A stretch of 7,239 bases of DNA from Bacillaceae bacterium UBA7792 (lineage in GTDB: Bacteria; Bacillota; Bacilli; Bacillales; Cytobacillaceae): positions 1 through 7,239 of the forward strand of contig DLCS01000186.1 in NCBI GenBank assembly GCA_002480735.1. Direction: 5' to 3'. Below are positions 1-5,854 of the stretch, piece after piece. Numbering within the stretch: the first letter of the stretch is position 1; each line of letters begins with the position of its first letter. The notes under the pieces are model-generated. The model searched no databases and was not told where the DNA came from. It saw nothing but the letters and a program-made list of their open reading frames with translations. The position numbers were made by a program, and so were the translations under genes.

Positions 1-33
1 GTGGCGAAGTTAGAATTAAGGAAATACCGCTGA
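1..33 (+). CDS. C-terminal tail of an upstream gene, possibly acyl-CoA dehydrogenase (partial)
   Basis: Frame 1 is open from the left edge to a TGA at 31-33 and encodes VAKLELRKYR. A tail of the form [I/V]A+xELRKY fits, from memory, the end of acyl-CoA dehydrogenases that accompany APH-type kinases, whose last helix carries a DEVH...IAxxEL pattern. Such a gene would suit this locus, because the kinase at 3997-5058 belongs to a family fused to or paired with acyl-CoA dehydrogenases. Only ten residues are visible, so the family call is weak. Frame 3 is also open, to a TGA at 102-104, but its lysine-rich translation resembles nothing I recognise and it would end three bases before the next start. 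Bases past the left edge would settle which frame is real. Confidence 0.4.
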   Translation: MAKLELRKYR

Positions 34-107
34 GTTTGGGTTTCGCAAATAAGCGCAAAAAACGATCAATTTTTCTAGAAAAAAGTGAACAAAAGGATGG
101 ATGAAGG
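34..107. other. Gap before SDR1, with a 14-base AT-rich palindrome
   Basis: If the upstream gene ends at 33, this 74-base gap holds the SDR1 ribosome site and a perfect palindrome, TTTTTCTAGAAAAA (70-83). I see no good sigma-A promoter and no GC-rich terminator stem, so transcription probably reads through from upstream. The palindrome could be an operator half-site or chance in an AT-rich stretch. Confidence 0.3.
94..100 (+). promoter_or_regulatory. Ribosome binding site of SDR1
   Basis: AGGATGG lies seven bases before the ATG at 108. Two other ATGs, at 97 and 101, fall in different frames and reach stops within 13 codons. The ATG at 108 is therefore the only one in this cluster that opens a long frame. 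Confidence 0.55.
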
Positions 108-881
108 ATGCACGTTCATGAACTTTTCGACTTAAAGGGGAAAATAGCCATCGTAACAGGTGGCGGAAGAGGCCTTGGAGAGCAAATTGCGACAGGTTTT
201 GCTGAAGCGGGGGCCAATGTCGTCTTATGCTCTCGGAAGGTGGAGGCTTGTCAGGAGGTTGCAGCGAAATTAGAGGAGCTTGGGGTTCAAACACTCGCCC
301 TCAAATGTGATATTTCAAAGCCTGAGGAAATACAAAATGTCGTTGACGAAACGATTAAGCATTTTGGACAAATTGATATTCTTGTAAACAATAGCGGTGC
401 AACTTGGGGAGCGCCAGTCGTTGATATGCCGCTTGAGGCGTGGCAAAAGGTCATCGATGTCAACGTAACGGGAACCTTCCTTATGAGCCAGGCTGTAGGG
501 AAGCAGATGATCAAGCAGAAATCAGGAAAAATCATTAACATTGCCTCAGTTGCCGGATTAGGCGGTACCGATCCACGTGTAATGGACACGATTGGCTACA
601 ATACAAGCAAGGGAGCAGTGCTTACTTTTACAAAGGACTTGGCGGTGAAATGGGGCCCCTATAATATTCATGTTAATGCGATTGCCCCGGGCTTTTTCCC
701 AACAAAAATGTCGAAGGTACTGATTGAAAGAGGAAAAGACCCACTTCTAGATGGCACTCCACTACGTAGATTTGGTAGTGATAATGATCTTAAAGGTGTG
801 GCTCTATTTCTTGCGTCAAAGGCTTCTGACTTTGTAACCGGGGATGTCATTATCGTTGATGGTGGAACCCATGCAAGATAG
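108..881 (+). CDS. SDR family NAD(P)-dependent oxidoreductase (SDR1, RhlG/gluconate-5-dehydrogenase-like)
   Basis: This is a classical short-chain dehydrogenase of 257 residues, normal for the family and predicted cytosolic. It has the Rossmann motif TGGGRGLG (17-24), NNSG (94-97) in place of the usual NNAG, catalytic Ser147, and Tyr164/Lys168 in YNTSK. The C-terminal VDGG is also present. Ser147 and Tyr164 are 17 apart instead of the usual 13, because of a GTDPRVMDTIG insert; I recall this loop, and NNSG, from an RhlG/gluconate-5-dehydrogenase-like subgroup. Arg43 after strand beta-2 suggests NADP(H). The likely reaction is reversible ketone/alcohol conversion on an acyl substrate, but the substrate is unknown. 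Its stop lies inside the next gene, so the two are probably co-translated. FabG-like 3-oxoacyl reductase is the main alternative label. Confidence 0.9.
   Translation: MHVHELFDLKGKIAIVTGGGRGLGEQIATGFAEAGANVVLCSRKVEACQEVAAKLEELGVQTLALKCDISKPEEIQNVVDETIKHFGQIDILVNNSGATWGAPVVDMPLEAWQKVIDVNVTGTFLMSQAVGKQMIKQKSGKIINIASVAGLGGTDPRVMDTIGYNTSKGAVLTFTKDLAVKWGPYNIHVNAIAPGFFPTKMSKVLIERGKDPLLDGTPLRRFGSDNDLKGVALFLASKASDFVTGDVIIVDGGTHAR
861..866 (+). promoter_or_regulatory. Ribosome binding site of SDR2, inside the SDR1 coding sequence
   Basis: GGTGGA sits four bases before the ATG at 871 and is itself the pair of Gly codons of SDR1's conserved VDGG motif. It favours 871 as the SDR2 start over the in-frame ATGs at 844 and 859, which have no purine-rich site at a suitable distance. 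Confidence 0.5.
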
Positions 882-1626
882 AAAGAGATTACAGGATAAG
901 GTGGCAATTGTTACAGGTGGTGGTAGCGGCATCGGACGCGCAACGGCAATGCTTTTTTCTGAGAATGGTGCCAAGGTTGTCGTGGCAGATGTCGATGTCG
1001 AGGGTGGAGAGGAAACCGTTCGCCAACTGAATAACCAAGCGCTCTTTGTCAAAACAAATGTCGCAAGCTCAGATGAAATGAAGCTGCTTATTCAGAAGAC
1101 TATCAATCAGTTTGGTACAATCGATATTCTCGTCAATAATGCAGGAATTGGCAACTCAGAAGTCAGGAGTATGGATTTAAGCGAGGAGGAATGGGATCGG
1201 GTCATCGATGTCAATTTAAAAAGTGTATTTCTTGGCATGAAATTTGCGGCACCAGAAATGATCAAGAAGGGCTCCGGCGCTATCGTTAACACTGCTAGTT
1301 TACTAGGGTTAAAGGGTCAAAAATATACCTCAGCCTATAACGCTTCTAAGGGAGGTGTCGTCATCCTCACCAAAAATGCCGCCTTAGAATACGGCAAATT
1401 TGGAATCCGTGTTAACGCTGTAGCACCAGGGGTTATTGATACGAAAATCATCGAGGGCTGGAGGCAAAATGAGCGAAAATGGCCGATTATATCTCGCGCA
1501 AATGCATTAGGTAGAATTGGGACTCCAATGGAAGTGGCGCAGGCTATTCTATTTCTAGCATCAGATGAAGCATCTTTCATAACAGGTGCAACCCTTTCTG
1601 TTGATGGTGGAGGTCATACGTTTTAA
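871..1626 (+). CDS. SDR family oxidoreductase (SDR2, FabG-like, probably NAD-dependent)
   Basis: This classical short-chain dehydrogenase has 251 residues from the ATG at 871. The frame extends upstream to 844, but 871 has the better ribosome site and gives the usual family N terminus, RLQDKVAIVTGGG. Visible motifs are TGGGSGIG (15-22), NNAG (89-92), Ser143, Tyr156 and Lys160 in YNASK with the standard 13-residue Ser-Tyr spacing, a PGVIDT segment, and the C-terminal VDGG. Asp40 at the end of beta-2 (VVVADVD) predicts NAD(H), unlike SDR1 and SDR3. This would suit an oxidative step such as 3-hydroxyacyl-CoA or other secondary-alcohol oxidation. The start overlaps SDR1 by 11 bases, and 68 bases separate the stop from the ligase start. 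The specific substrate is not recognisable. Confidence 0.9.
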   Translation: MQDRKRLQDKVAIVTGGGSGIGRATAMLFSENGAKVVVADVDVEGGEETVRQLNNQALFVKTNVASSDEMKLLIQKTINQFGTIDILVNNAGIGNSEVRSMDLSEEEWDRVIDVNLKSVFLGMKFAAPEMIKKGSGAIVNTASLLGLKGQKYTSAYNASKGGVVILTKNAALEYGKFGIRVNAVAPGVIDTKIIEGWRQNERKWPIISRANALGRIGTPMEVAQAILFLASDEASFITGATLSVDGGGHTF

Positions 1627-1632
1627 ATTTCA

Positions 1633-1652
1633 CATGAATCAACCATTTCATG
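1633..1652. promoter_or_regulatory. Inverted repeat upstream of the acyl-CoA ligase, candidate operator
   Basis: CATGAA (1633-1638) and TTCATG (1647-1652) are perfect inverted arms of six bases around an eight-base spacer, in the 68-base gap between SDR2 and the ligase. The size suits a TetR-type operator. It resembles but does not match the Bacillus FadR box, which has TGAA and TTCA arms ten bases apart; here they are eight apart. The right arm overlaps the palindrome TTCATGAA (1647-1654), which also occurs at 115-122. No convincing promoter is visible beside it. Function is inferred from position and symmetry only. Confidence 0.25.
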
Positions 1653-1682
1653 AAGGAACTGTCCGAATATTTTTATCAATTT

Positions 1683-1688
1683 GGAGGG
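1683..1688 (+). promoter_or_regulatory. Ribosome binding site of the acyl-CoA ligase
   Basis: GGAGGG lies six bases before the ATG at 1695. The longer in-frame alternative, ATG at 1650, has no comparable site, so this decides the start and removes 15 spurious N-terminal residues. Confidence 0.8.
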
Positions 1689-1694
1689 ATTTGT

Positions 1695-3308
1695 ATGAGT
1701 TCAAAGAAAACTTGGTTAGCCCATTACCCAGATTCGATTGCAAAAGAAATTGAAATTCCCAATAAGTCATTACCACAAATGCTTCTAGAGACTACTACAA
1801 ATTATCCTCAAAATAACGCATTATCCTTTTTTGGCAGAAAATTCACCTACCAAGAACTAACAAAAGCAGCTCATGGATTTGCCTCGGTCCTCCAAAAGAA
1901 AGGGGTTCAAAAGGGAGATAGAGTGGCGATAATGTTGCCGAACTGTCCACAATATGTCATCGCTTACTACGGAATTCTAATCGCAGGTGGCATTGTCACC
2001 CAGGTCAATCCAATGTTAGTGGAGAGGGAAATCGAGCATATTCTCAATGACTCCGGTGCTGAGACCCTGATCGTATTTGATGCAGTGTACCCACGTGTGA
2101 AGAGTGTCCAAGCGAACTCAAGCCTTAGCACCATCGTTGTGGTGAGCCTTCAGCCATCCGAGCAAACGATGGAAGACTATTCGTTTGAGGTATTCATGGC
2201 AGAGGCTACTGGAGCACCAATTCCGGTGGAAATTGATCCAGAGCATGATGTTGCGGTGCTCCAATATACTGGTGGGACAACAGGGCGCTCAAAAGGGGCG
2301 ATGCTTACCCATCGAAACCTGTACGCCAATGTGTTACAGTCCTACGAATTTTTCAAGGAAAAAACGAACTTTGGAAAGGATAAATTCTTAACAGTTATTC
2401 CATTGTTCCACGTGTTTGGCATGACGGCTTGTATGAATTTGGGGATTTTTACTGCGGCGGAGTCCATTCTGCTTCCACGCTTCGAGCTGGAGGAGGTTCT
2501 ACAGACGATAAAAAATGAACAGCCTACCCATTTCCCAGGGGTACCAACCATGTATGTCGCCATTACCAATCATCCAAAGGCAGAGGAATATGGAATTAAT
2601 TCGATCAAAACCTGTAACAGCGGTAGCGCACCAATGCCGGTTGAGCTGATGAGACAATTTGAAGGGAAAACAGGGGCAAAGATTCTCGAAGGCTATGGAT
2701 TATCTGAAGCGGCGCCAGTTACCCATTGCAATCCTATTTTTGCTGAGAGAAAGCCAGGAAGTGTTGGAATTGGTTATCCTTCAACAGACTATAAGATCGT
2801 CGACTTAGGTAACGGTACTGAAGAGGTTCCTGTTGGTGAGCTAGGTGAACTCATCATCAAAGGGCCACAGGTGATGAAGGGCTACTGGAATATGCCTGAA
2901 GAAACCGCAATTACCCTTCGTGATGGTTGGCTCTATACAGGGGATATTGCCAGAGTCGACGAGGATGGTTATCTGTATATCGTCGATCGGAAAAAGGATT
3001 TAATCATTGCGAGCGGCTATAACATTTATCCGCGTGATGTTGAAGAGGTCATCTATGAGCATCCAGCTGTACAGGAAGCGGTTGTCATTGGGGTACCGGA
3101 TCCATATCGTGGGGAAACGGTAAAGGCTTATGTGGTTCTAAAGGCTGGCAAGGAAATATCCGAAGAGGAACTGATTGAATACTGCCGCAAAAATATGGCG
3201 GCCTATAAGGTGCCAAGAATGATTGAATTTAGAGATGAACTGCCTAAGACAAATGTTGGAAAAATCCTCCGTCGTGCATTAAGAGAGGAAGCAGCCAATT
3301 TAAGCTAG
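1695..3308 (+). CDS. Long-chain-fatty-acid--CoA ligase (AMP-forming acyl-CoA synthetase, FadD/LcfA-like)
   Basis: This enzyme activates a carboxylic acid to its acyl-CoA with ATP through an acyl-adenylate, the entry step of the presumed pathway. The 537-residue length and the N terminus (SSKKTWLAHYPDSI) match Bacillus LcfA-type ligases. Motifs in order are the P-loop YTGGTTGRSKG (191-201), GYGLSE (333-338), YTGD with Asp417 for ribose binding, the hinge DRKKD (431-435), SGYNIYP (440-446), and the catalytic Lys523 in PKTNVGKILRR. All core residues are present, so it should be active. No transmembrane segment is evident. Chain length cannot be read from sequence: the family spans medium- and long-chain acids, and the lva pathway uses a related ligase (LvaE) for a short keto acid. 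A hairpin follows at 3314-3344. Confidence 0.93.
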   Translation: MSSKKTWLAHYPDSIAKEIEIPNKSLPQMLLETTTNYPQNNALSFFGRKFTYQELTKAAHGFASVLQKKGVQKGDRVAIMLPNCPQYVIAYYGILIAGGIVTQVNPMLVEREIEHILNDSGAETLIVFDAVYPRVKSVQANSSLSTIVVVSLQPSEQTMEDYSFEVFMAEATGAPIPVEIDPEHDVAVLQYTGGTTGRSKGAMLTHRNLYANVLQSYEFFKEKTNFGKDKFLTVIPLFHVFGMTACMNLGIFTAAESILLPRFELEEVLQTIKNEQPTHFPGVPTMYVAITNHPKAEEYGINSIKTCNSGSAPMPVELMRQFEGKTGAKILEGYGLSEAAPVTHCNPIFAERKPGSVGIGYPSTDYKIVDLGNGTEEVPVGELGELIIKGPQVMKGYWNMPEETAITLRDGWLYTGDIARVDEDGYLYIVDRKKDLIIASGYNIYPRDVEEVIYEHPAVQEAVVIGVPDPYRGETVKAYVVLKAGKEISEEELIEYCRKNMAAYKVPRMIEFRDELPKTNVGKILRRALREEAANLS

Positions 3309-3313
3309 TTTGC

Positions 3314-3344
3314 AAGAAAGGAGGGAGCACTTTCCTCCTTTCTT
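3314..3344 (+). terminator. Hairpin after the ligase gene, probable weak or partial terminator
   Basis: AAGAAAGGAGG (3314-3324) pairs perfectly with CCTCCTTTCTT (3334-3344), an 11-base-pair stem around a nine-base loop that can close further with wobble pairs. It begins six bases after the ligase stop. No T-run follows directly (ACTCACATCA comes first; TTTTT is at 3355-3359), so intrinsic termination should be inefficient. It may instead set the mRNA end or stability between the upstream gene block and the regulator. It is clear as a structure and uncertain as a terminator. Confidence 0.55.
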
Positions 3345-3390
3345 ACTCACATCATTTTTACAACATTAGCAGGATTGCGAGGATTGACAG

Positions 3391-3951
3391 GTGAAGGAAA
3401 AAATTACTGCGGTTGGCATCAGCTTATTCGAGAAAAAGGGTTTTACCGAAACATCCATCCAGGATATTGTAGATGCCCTCGGCGTGACGAAGGGCACCTT
3501 TTATTATTATTTTTCCAGTAAAGAAGAGCTCTTAATGGACATTCATCTTCAATATATTGATGACATTTTAGCGATTCAAGAAAAAATCCTGGCAGATAAA
3601 AATAAAGATAATAAAACAAAGCTATTCGATATTGTCTATATGCTAATTAGCCATATCAAAAGCAAGCGTTCAAGTGCGAAGATTTTCTTTCGTGAAATGC
3701 AAAATTTGAGTGAGGAAAGGCTGGAAGAAATCATTCCGAAGAGGGACCGGTTTCGACTAAACATTGAAAACGTTGTTAGAGATGGGATTCGAAAGGAAGA
3801 GTTTCGCTCTAACCTAAACGCCTCCATTGTCACTTTCGGCATCCTTGGAATTGCCAATTGGAGCTACAATTGGTTCAACCCGGAAGGAAATCTATCGGAT
3901 TTCGAGGTGTCTGAGATTTTTGTTGACATGATTTTGAGAGGGATTCAGTAA
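3391..3951 (+). CDS. TetR/AcrR family transcriptional regulator (KstR2-like C-terminal region)
   Basis: This is a one-component repressor of 186 residues. The TetR DNA-binding domain fills roughly residues 3-48, with the helix-turn-helix in TSIQDIVDALGVTKGTFYYY (21-40) followed by FSSKEELL. The GTG at 3391 is the farthest upstream start allowed, since an in-frame TGA lies at 3385-3387; AGGA at 3380-3383 is a reasonable ribosome site. The C-terminal pattern GIANWSYNWFNPEGNLS then FVDMILRGI resembles, from memory, the ligand domain of KstR2-type regulators, which sense CoA thioesters. An acyl-CoA intermediate of this pathway is thus a plausible inducer. It lies between the ligase and the kinase on the same strand and probably controls the cluster. 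The N terminus is slightly short for the family. Confidence 0.88.
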   Translation: MKEKITAVGISLFEKKGFTETSIQDIVDALGVTKGTFYYYFSSKEELLMDIHLQYIDDILAIQEKILADKNKDNKTKLFDIVYMLISHIKSKRSSAKIFFREMQNLSEERLEEIIPKRDRFRLNIENVVRDGIRKEEFRSNLNASIVTFGILGIANWSYNWFNPEGNLSDFEVSEIFVDMILRGIQ

Positions 3952-3996
3952 TTTTACGTCTTGTCTCATAAAGATAACATGATTGGATGTGAAAAA

Positions 3997-5058
3997 ATGA
4001 CTAAACCACTTGATACGATACCCGTAAGAAGGGGAGAAGAGCTCAATTTAGTGAAGCTACGGACCTTTTTGCAGAAGAACGTTGAGGATTTGCCTGATGA
4101 ATCATTGGAGGTTTTGCAGTTCTCGGCAGGACATTCAAATTTGACCTACCAATTAAAGGTAGGGGAGTGGGAGGCTGTCCTGAGACGGCCGCCGCTTGGA
4201 CCAGTTGCTCCGAAGGCCCATGATATGGAGAGAGAATTCAAAATTATTTCCGAAATCCAGCCTCTCTTTTCTCCTGCACCAAGGCCCATTTTATTTTCCG
4301 ATGATGAATCAATTGTGGGGGCACCCTTTTTCCTGATGGAGAGAAAGCGTGGAGTTGTTATTGATTCCTCTTTTCCAGATGGGGTGGAAGCTCCCCCGGA
4401 AATTTGTAACCAGCTATCTCATATCATGGTTGAGAATCTAGTAAACCTCCACTCTATTGACTATACAAAAACAGGGCTCATAGCAATTAGTAAGCCTGAG
4501 GGATTTCTCGAACGGCAGGTCCACGGATGGATTTCTAGATACCAACGTGCCAAAACAGATGAGCTAAAAGAAGCGGAGCATGTGATGAAGTGGTTGGCTG
4601 AACACATCCCTACACAGAAGTATGCCACGGTTATTCATTATGATTATAAATTCAATAATGCCATGTTTAATGATGACCTTAATCAAATGGTTGGACTGTT
4701 TGATTGGGAAATGACAACGGTCGGGGACCCATTAGCGGATCTCGGGGTCGCATTAAGCTATTGGAATCAGCCGGATGATCCCGAATTACTGCGATCGGGA
4801 TTAGGAAGTTCTGCTATCACGGTCATGGACGGTTTTATTAGCAGAAAAGAGTTTATCGAACTTTATGGAGAAAAGAGTGGCAGAGATGTCACAGATATGA
4901 ATTTTTATATGACATTTGCTTATTTCAAACTTGCTGCCATTGTTCAGCAAATCTATTATCGTTATAAAATGGGGCAAACCCAGGATGAGCGTTTTTCGCA
5001 ATTTAATTCTTATGTAAAAAGCTTAATGACACATAGCAGCCATACAGTTGCAATATAA
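3997..5058 (+). CDS. Phosphotransferase family protein (APH-fold kinase, ACAD10/11- and LvaA-like)
   Basis: This 353-residue protein has the aminoglycoside-phosphotransferase/choline-kinase fold. The glycine-rich loop is FSAGHSN (42-48), followed by AVLRRPP with Arg63-Arg64. The catalytic loop H214-Y-D216 ends in Asn221 (HxDxxxxN), and the metal-binding DWE is at 236-238, followed by GDPLADLG. The N-terminal DTIPVRRGEEL and the LRRPP segment are typical of the subgroup fused to acyl-CoA dehydrogenase in ACAD10/11, and of LvaA, which phosphorylates 4-hydroxyacyl-CoA. By analogy it should phosphorylate a hydroxyacyl-CoA so that phosphate can later be eliminated; antibiotic resistance is unlikely. 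The ATG at 3997 is chosen because GGATGTGA precedes it and the protein starts MTKPLDTIPV; TTG 3961 and ATG 3979 are in frame but weaker. It lies 45 bases after the regulator and 14 before the ComB-like gene. Confidence 0.88.
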   Translation: MTKPLDTIPVRRGEELNLVKLRTFLQKNVEDLPDESLEVLQFSAGHSNLTYQLKVGEWEAVLRRPPLGPVAPKAHDMEREFKIISEIQPLFSPAPRPILFSDDESIVGAPFFLMERKRGVVIDSSFPDGVEAPPEICNQLSHIMVENLVNLHSIDYTKTGLIAISKPEGFLERQVHGWISRYQRAKTDELKEAEHVMKWLAEHIPTQKYATVIHYDYKFNNAMFNDDLNQMVGLFDWEMTTVGDPLADLGVALSYWNQPDDPELLRSGLGSSAITVMDGFISRKEFIELYGEKSGRDVTDMNFYMTFAYFKLAAIVQQIYYRYKMGQTQDERFSQFNSYVKSLMTHSSHTVAI

Positions 5059-5072
5059 ATAGAGGTGGGGAA

Positions 5073-5828
5073 ATGGCAAAAGTTCATCTTCTCGTCAAGA
5101 AGGAAGATATTGATGAAGAAAAAATAGGTGAGGGGAATAAAATCGCAGTTGTTCTCGATGTCCTGCTTGCGACAACTACGATAACCTCTGCTTTACATGA
5201 TGGAGCTAGTGGGGTAATCCCTGTGATGGATGCGCAGGAAGCGATGGAGATCAGCAGGGAGCATGTTCAAGGCAGCTATCTTCTTGCAGGTGAAGTGCAG
5301 GCAAAACCGATTGAAGGATTTGTCTATCCCAGTCCAAAGGTGATTCGTGAATCCATTTCTGGCAAGACACTCATCCTATCCACTACAAATGGCACAGTTG
5401 CACTAAGGAAATCCTCCCGTGCGAAGGCTGTATATGTAACTTGTCTATTAAATAACGCTTATGTAGCTGATAGAGTGGTTCGTGTTGCAGAGGAAGATGA
5501 CACGATCCTTGTCATTTGCTCTGGAAATTCGGGACAGTTTAGCTTGGAGGATTTCTATGGTGCCGGGCATTTTATTTCCTGTCTGCTTGAAGGAAAGCGG
5601 AAGGCAGAGCTATCGGATGGTGCCAGAGCTGCTCTATTATTCTATGAAGGGAATCGAGACCGTGCTTATTCCATTCTTTCTGCTTCTTACGTCGGGAAGC
5701 TGTTTGAACAGCATGACTTGCAGGGGGAGCTATCTTTTACCTGTCAAATAGGCTCGGTCCCCATTATTCCGATTCTAAAAGGAAGAAAAGTCGTCGTAGA
5801 ATCAAAGGTTCCACATTATAGGGAATAA
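5073..5828 (+). CDS. ComB-like 2-phosphosulfolactate phosphatase family protein (divergent)
   Basis: The 251-residue protein matches the ComB family in length and motif order: VLDVLLATTT (27-36), GEV (73-75), IEGFVYPSP ending at 88, TTNGT (104-108), and CSGNSGQFSLED (149-160) followed by FYGAG. ComB removes phosphate from 2-phospho-3-sulfolactate in a Mg-dependent reaction for coenzyme M in archaea and sulfolactate in Bacillus. Two family positions differ, as I recall them: Leu32 replaces the usual Arg of DVLRAT, and YPSP replaces GNSP. No phosphosulfolactate synthase (ComA) is visible nearby. The ATG follows AGGTGG (5063-5068), and the gene lies in a tight unit with the kinase. I infer a phosphatase acting on another phosphorylated hydroxy acid, possibly the kinase product; the true ComB reaction is less likely. 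No gene symbol is given for that reason. Confidence 0.82.
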   Translation: MAKVHLLVKKEDIDEEKIGEGNKIAVVLDVLLATTTITSALHDGASGVIPVMDAQEAMEISREHVQGSYLLAGEVQAKPIEGFVYPSPKVIRESISGKTLILSTTNGTVALRKSSRAKAVYVTCLLNNAYVADRVVRVAEEDDTILVICSGNSGQFSLEDFYGAGHFISCLLEGKRKAELSDGARAALLFYEGNRDRAYSILSASYVGKLFEQHDLQGELSFTCQIGSVPIIPILKGRKVVVESKVPHYRE

Positions 5829-5843
5829 AAAAAACGTTATGAG

Positions 5844-5850
5844 AGGTGAG
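5844..5850 (+). promoter_or_regulatory. Ribosome binding site selecting a TTG start for SDR3
   Basis: AGGTGAG ends four bases before TTG 5855. The in-frame GTG at 5846 lies inside this site and so cannot use it, and the ATG at 5839 is out of frame. Confidence 0.6.
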
Positions 5851-5854
5851 GATA

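Noticed and set aside
16..294. Open frame of 92 codons on the minus strand
   Set aside because: It overlaps SDR1 in antisense, has no ribosome site or recognisable domain, and its Pro/His/Phe-rich composition looks like a shadow of the real gene.
1650..1694. Longer ligase start at ATG 1650
   Set aside because: It has no ribosome site at the right distance; GGAGGG at 1683-1688 and the family-typical N terminus support 1695.
2185..2391. 68-codon plus-strand frame inside the ligase
   Set aside because: It lies wholly within the conserved AMP-binding region of the ligase in another frame, with no family resemblance.
3384..3412. TTGACA at 3384-3389 as a -35 box for the regulator
   Set aside because: It abuts the GTG start at 3391, and no TATAAT-like box lies about 17 bases downstream. 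A TTTACA at 3357-3362 also lacks a matching -10.
3997..5058. Aminoglycoside resistance gene
   Set aside because: The fold is shared, but the DTIPVRRGEEL and LRRPP segments and the fatty-acid gene context fit the ACAD10/LvaA-type subgroup.
5482..5751. 89-codon plus-strand frame inside the ComB-like gene
   Set aside because: It is out of frame with the conserved SGNSGQFSLED region and has no domain of its own.
5073..5828. Coenzyme M or spore sulfolactate biosynthesis locus
   Set aside because: No ComA, ComC or other sulfolactate genes are visible, and the ComB-like protein has altered motifs.
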